A DNA stretch of 64,000 nt from assembly GCA_033439685.1 (NCBI GenBank), contig JAUEDM010000006.1, positions 372,001 through 436,000 on the forward strand, given 5' to 3'. Below are positions 59,821-64,000 of the stretch, piece by piece. Position 1 is the stretch's first letter. Each line of letters begins with the position of its first letter. The stretch is from Apodospora peruviana. Its lineage: Eukaryota > Ascomycota > Sordariomycetes > Sordariales > Lasiosphaeriaceae. The notes beneath the pieces are model-generated. The model was not told the origin of the DNA. It saw only the letters and a list, made by a program, of their open reading frames with translations, and did not search any database. A program made the translations under genes and the position numbers.

Positions 59821-60672
59821 TACAGACGGCTCGGGATGCTGATAAGCGACAGTATCACTACCACCACCACAGCTATCAAGCGGCGTCTGAGTACCTGTCA
59901 AGTCCCGATACCCGCTGCGGTATTCGAGAATCCCGGTGGCACACACCCCATCATGATTCATGAATGTGATTGTTGGAATAGAGCATTACTACAAACGTCG
60001 TCACCGCAAAGGTATGAGGCCGGCATGGCCCACCTGACTTTCTGACATACAAATGGAAGAACTTTTCGGATCCCTTGAATATGTAGATAGGAAACAACAT
60101 TCACGAATTCAGCCAGCAGACCACAGCCGCATCGAGACCTCCAGTACAGGACTCCATGCATCATGATCACGACTGTTCTACCACCCCAGTATAGCCCACA
60201 GTGAATTCGAATATTGCGACCGGATGGCGTCGCAAATCTTGCTGCTGTGCCGCTGCACGGCGAGAAAGGTGGGCAAGTTTCAAAAGCAAGAGCAACGCAT
60301 ATACACATGATCAGAGAGCCCCATACAGACGGCTCGAGATGTACCAGCAAACAGTACCACTACCGCCACCACAGCTGTCAAGCGGCGTCTTGCACTCACT
60401 CTTCAAACCAACATCGCCCATATAAATAAGAGAAATAGTGCAGCAAGCTGGATGTGCACATGTTTGGTCCCCTTATCTGGACAGTCGGACTGGATCTGAG
60501 CGCCGCCTGCCGGGGTACCTGCCGATCTCGATACCTGCTCCGGTATTTGGGATTCTTCATGGCAACCACTATACACACCATCATGTGAATGTGAACTCGA
60601 ACTTTAAGACCGGATGGGGTGATTCCTTGCGTGTTTGATACTGTGCCGCCGCTGCGTGGCGAATGGGTGTGG
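59821..60672 (+). repeat. diverged direct duplication, two copies
   Basis: Blocks in 59821-60276 recur in the same order in 60324-60672. The shared blocks are TACAGACGGCTCG, CCACCACAGCT with TCAAGCGGCGTCT, ACACACC with ATCATG, GACCGGATGG, and CTGTGCCGC with GCTGC. The copies have diverged by substitutions and indels. No reading frame is shared. Confidence 0.7.
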
Positions 60673-61615
60673 CCGAAGGAAAAGGATGGCTGGCCGGTCT
60701 GGATGGGCGGCCGCTCATTTGGGGTGGACATGAAACGGACCAACGCGGAGATGATGGGGTGATCTCGTTCCGGGGTTAATGTTGGTTGGTGGCAAGGGGG
60801 GAGTCGTGAAGCTGGATGGTTCATGTTGATGCGAGAGATTTGCTTGATTACATGCCTCCATGATAAATGACTTTGGCTGTGATATCTAATGTTTTAACTA
60901 CTCGAGCACCATAGTATTAGATGTGCCACTTGTGCTTGAAACTAGCCTATGGGTGATGTGATGCTGTTGGTGAGCTGGGCGGTCCTGTGCAAGGTTCGAA
61001 CCGGGGCGTCTGAACGAACGATGGCCTTGGTCTGCATTTTGCGTAAGTGACCGTCAAAGATATATATCATAATAGTTCCCTTAGGCACCCCGGTACCCTT
61101 TGAGTTCTTGACTCCCTGTAGTATAACCACTGTCACAATAGCCCTTTGCGTTGCTGGTTGCATCACACCATGGACTGAAACCCAGCCGGGAGATGTCGCT
61201 ATGAGTAGTTAGTTACCTTATGTATCCAACCAAACCAGTGGACGCTATGTTTGCTTGGAGGAACCATTGATTGACCAACGATCAATGTAGCGAAGGATGT
61301 CATCTTTGCCCGGCATGGCTACCTAATCAGTTCGCGCACATTGCACTACCAAGTTATCAATCAACAATACAACTGAAAGACAGGCAAACTGAGTTGTGGT
61401 TTGTGAACTGATATTTTACCTATAAGCCTAACTACCTGACCTACTATGCTCCGGGTTCTGCCATGTCAATTCTATATTCATAAAGATCTCATATAATAAT
61501 GTCGCCATCTTGCTTGCTAGGACTTGGAGTAATAGTCACCTGGATATTACCAGAATATTGACTACCATCCTCTCATCACCGTGTCCAATGCTGTAAAAAC
61601 CTCCCATCTACTGAT

Positions 61616-62298
61616 TTACTGCCATCTCCGGCCCCGGATCATGCCCGTATGCTCGTGAACCGGCGCAGCGACCGTGAAGTCAATGCACGACTCATACGTC
61701 TGTCCAGCTCCGAACCAATACCATTGAATAGCCTGTCAAATATCATCATGTCAGCTCTGCCATCGCCATTTATACCAAGATATGAACCTACACAAACACC
61801 AGCTGTAGCACACTTATCGCCCAGCTCGGGAATCTTGACGCTAAACTTGGTCTGGTCGGCAGGCGGCTTCGTGCTGGCGGCGTAGTTGTCGGCCCACGTG
61901 AGCAGCGGCTTGCCGACAAGGGTATTAGTCGTGGTGTCGACAATGCTGACGTTGGCGTAGCCCTTGTGAGCAATGCGGATCATGACCTCCATGTCGACGA
62001 CGTCGCCGGTCTTGTAGCTCTGCACGCGCGCCGCGTTGTCGGCGAACTGGTACCCCTTGCACAGCCAGAGGTTGCACTTCTTGGCGTCGAAGCCGTCCGT
62101 GAGGCCCTTGGGGTTGGCTCTCAGCAACGCTTCCGGGTACGAGGTGTTGTCGGCCTGGTAGAAGGTCGCCATCGTCTTGCCGCAGGCCGCGGCCGTCGCT
62201 GCGCCGGGTGTGCGTGCCGCCGGCTTGGTGACCAGGCCATGGGCCGACGTCTCGGCGACGAGGAGCCCGGCGAGGCTGAGGAGCGTAGAGAGCTGCAT
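61616..62298 (-). CDS. secreted lytic polysaccharide monooxygenase-like protein (LPMO_10/AA16-like fold)
   Basis: A 207-residue protein in two exons (61792-62298 and 61616-61732) with a 59-bp intron. The signal peptide (LSTLLSLAGLLVAETSA) would be cut right before His, giving an N-terminal HGLVTKPAARTPG. That N-terminal His plus the internal His in MIRIAHKGYANVS fit the copper histidine brace of LPMOs. The spliced C-terminus reads KCATAGVCAIQWYWFGAGQT then YESCIDF, typical of these folds. Cysteines pair plausibly (CGK, CNLWLC, KC, VC, SC). It most resembles AA16-type fungal LPMOs, which oxidise cellulose. The exact AA family is not certain. No CBM or GPI signal is seen. It lies next to the AA8 cytochrome gene, in the same orientation. 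Confidence 0.78.
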
Positions 62299-62375
62299 TT
62301 TCGGTCTGTTCTTGACTTTGATGATCGTACCACTTTCCACGCAGGGTATTTCCAAGGGGTTTTTGGGGTCCTGCC

Positions 62376-62388
62376 TTTATATGTATAA
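62376..62388 (-). promoter_or_regulatory. TATA-like element of the LPMO-like gene
   Basis: A TATA-rich motif (TTTATATGTATAA on the plus strand) about 80 bp upstream of the LPMO-like start codon. Placement suits a fungal TATA box. Confidence 0.45.
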
Positions 62389-63144
62389 TCTTAATATGGA
62401 GGTATGCACCCGGTAAACACGGCAATCTTAGCACAAAAGTTCCATGTGGTAAGGAAATTCGCCACATGCGAATACGCCCCTTGGTACGGTGTCACTTTTT
62501 GCCTAATAACATTCCCCTTTTATATGTGTGGAGGTTGCTTGTGCGCGGTGTCTAAGCGCGGCCAATGAAAGACGCTCCGCAAAGAGAATCGAATTTATAT
62601 GAAATATCGGCTTACTTTATTGCAGAAGCCTCGGCAGAAAGCTTAAGCTCCAATATGCGGAGCCGGCCTCTGCCGAAAGGGGGTTGTTCGATTTGTATTT
62701 GGAATGTCAAACTTCCTGATCGGAGCTTGGTTTTGGGGTACCGGAAAATACTTGTCCGTGAATCTGTGCTCCGGAAATTGGGCTTACCTCCGTGGTAGAT
62801 GCTGCTCTGTGTTTTGCTGATAGATAATTTTGAACATGAAGGCACTGCTGAGCAGAGATCGTACTGACCTCTTCTTGGGCGACCTATTCGTCAAACAGCG
62901 TCACACTCACAGTCTGCAGTACTTGCAAGTAATTCAACCGCATTGCCAGAATTCGAAACTAAAGTATATTCTTTGTATTATAGACTGGTTTGATCTGCTA
63001 TGGATTTCGCTTTTGTTTACCAAGCTAGGTCATTATATCCGGAGTCCAAGCCATTGTTTACTCTTGTGTATCCCGGAGCCTCCACACCACACCACCAACC
63101 AACTCAAACTTCAATGTCATATGGTCGAGATAATCAGATGCCAC
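62389..63144. other. intergenic between LPMO-like and AA8 genes, contains a nested hairpin
   Basis: About 750 bp holding the LPMO-like promoter and the 3' flank of the cytochrome gene. No coding frame is supported. A compact inverted repeat lies at 62632-62675. Confidence 0.5.
62632..62675. repeat. nested inverted repeat (hairpin)
   Basis: Outer arms CGGCAGA (62632-62638) and TCTGCCG (62669-62675) enclose inner arms GCTCC (62647-62651) and GGAGC (62659-62663) around a 7-base loop. The stem could form in DNA or RNA. There is no T-run or tRNA pattern. Confidence 0.6.
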
Positions 63145-63851
63145 CTAAGACCTGGGAGCCGAAGCCTTTGTCACAAGAGTAGCAAAGTCGGCAACCTTGG
63201 CGCTGCTGAGATCATGCGACCACTTGCCCCTGGAGTTGTGGATTCCGAAGCGGCTGCTGTTGTTGGCAGGGTCGGTGGGTGCGGAGGCCGACTGGGCGTA
63301 GGCAAACGAGACGGCGGTGCTGGCCGGGTCGAGCTTGGTGGTTCCCCATGAGCTGACGCCCTTGGCAAGCGCGTTGAGCACCCAGTGAGTGGTGTTGGCG
63401 GTCGATCCAGGGAGGATCGTGTAGGTGGCGCCAGTGTACGCAGTCGGGTAGGTACGGCTCCTGCAAAACGATCGTGTTAGAAACACCTAACTCATTATTT
63501 CTTTTTTGATTTCACTCACGCTGCCAGCCGGCTCGAGACCATGGCGCTGGCGCCGTTGGCCCAGGCAACGGTCAGGGGGTTGTTGACCATGACTCCACCC
63601 CAGGCGATACCGGCCCAACCGACCGCCTTGGGAGCGACAATCTGGAGCAAGACATCAAAGTTGCCCGCAGTGGCGGTGTCGGGAATGGCGATGCGGTAGG
63701 AAACGCCGCCGGGGCTGGTGTACTCGGAGTAGCAGACGGTGGTGGCCGCATCACAGACCTTGGCCGCCACTGAACGGGCCTCCTGCACCGGTGAGCCGAC
63801 AACAGTGTTGCCCAGAGCCAGCAGGGCCGCGGTGAGTTGGAGAAGCCCCAT
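63145..63851 (-). CDS. stand-alone AA8 haem cytochrome domain protein (CDH-type)
   Basis: A 215-residue secreted protein in two exons (63520-63851 and 63145-63460) with a 59-bp intron. The signal peptide (LLQLTAALLALGNTVVGS) is followed by one complete cellobiose dehydrogenase-type cytochrome b domain: VCYSEYTSPGGVSYRIAIPD, GWAGIAWGGVMVNNPLTVAW, THWVLNALAKGVSSWG and SSRFGIHNSRGKWSHDLSSA. The Met in GGVMVNN and the His in GIHNSRG are the likely axial haem ligands by family analogy. The protein ends right after the domain with no flavin domain, CBM or membrane anchor. AA8 proteins pass electrons to LPMOs or iron. Here the LPMO-like gene lies about 850 bp downstream in the same orientation. Confidence 0.88.
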
Positions 63852-64000
63852 TTTGTTTAGAAAGCGGTTAACCGTGGAGGTGGAAATGCCAAGATTGAAG
63901 TCGGAAGGAATGTAGGAGACAAAGACTGGGGATGGTATCCCCCCCAAGGGCCTCGGAGGAGTGACGCGGGATATATAAACACTGGTCCTGTATTCAGTCA
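63852..64000 (-). promoter_or_regulatory. promoter of the AA8 gene with TATA box
   Basis: ATATATAAAC at 63971-63980 (a TATA motif read on the minus strand) sits about 120 bp upstream of the AA8 start. The window ends just beyond. Confidence 0.5.

Larger units (their letters stand above)
54732..61615. other. 6.9-kb gene-poor region with local duplications
   Basis: No supported gene. Long overlapping frames (for example 55525-56202 plus and 57326-57877 minus) lack domains and compete on both strands. The region contains a 10-bp tandem repeat, a 57/58-bp tandem duplication and a diverged direct duplication (listed separately), so it looks like fast-evolving spacer. Confidence 0.45.

Noticed and set aside
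60975..61010. T-loop-like AGGTTCGAACCGG
   Set aside because: The self-complementary sequence mimics a B box; flanking stems do not pair on either strand.

Overview
The window looks like nuclear DNA of a filamentous ascomycete (Pezizomycotina, most likely a Sordariomycete). The genes have short introns (about 53-107 bp) with GTAAGT/GTATGT-type donors and CAG/TAG acceptors. The secreted carbohydrate-active proteins are typical of plant-biomass or fungal-wall degraders. One end carries an AT-rich block that looks mutated by repeat-induced point mutation (RIP). The class is inferred from gene content and sequence style, not from a search.

Layout. (1) 1 to about 4.8 kb is an AT-rich repeat island. 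It contains a pogo-like DNA transposon with 34-bp terminal inverted repeats and a broken transposase, retroelement-like debris, a 24-bp tandem array and poly-C tracts. (2) 6.2-16.6 kb holds accessory secreted-protein genes: an apparently intact cellobiose dehydrogenase-type flavin oxidoreductase without its cytochrome domain; a broken six-hairpin glycoside hydrolase with a C-terminal array of twelve six-cysteine repeats; and, divergent from it, a broken multidomain protein joining an SGNH hydrolase, a protease-inhibitor-like piece, a partial subtilisin and a WSC-like domain. (3) 20-55 kb is a gene block of mostly conserved genes: a DUF1996 secreted protein, a DUF5672 type II membrane protein, a Vnx1-type vacuolar cation/proton antiporter, the proteasome ATPase Rpt6, a rhodanese plus tyrosine phosphatase, a small membrane protein, an EDC4/Ge-1-type decapping scaffold and an unknown coiled-coil protein. 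Two intron-bearing tRNA-Leu(AAG) genes lie in this block. (4) 55-61.6 kb is gene-poor with local duplications. (5) 61.6-63.9 kb holds a lytic polysaccharide monooxygenase-like gene and a stand-alone AA8 cytochrome gene, side by side on the minus strand.

How the genes may work together. The AA3_1 flavoprotein, the AA8 cytochrome and the LPMO-like protein are the three parts of the known fungal system in which cellobiose dehydrogenase feeds electrons to LPMOs. Here the dehydrogenase and cytochrome are separate polypeptides about 55 kb apart, and the cytochrome neighbours the LPMO. The housekeeping genes (Rpt6, EDC4-like, Vnx1-like, phosphatase) act independently. The clustered frame breaks at 8.7-16.6 kb, next to the repeat island, fit accessory genes in decay, but base-calling errors cannot be excluded from sequence alone.
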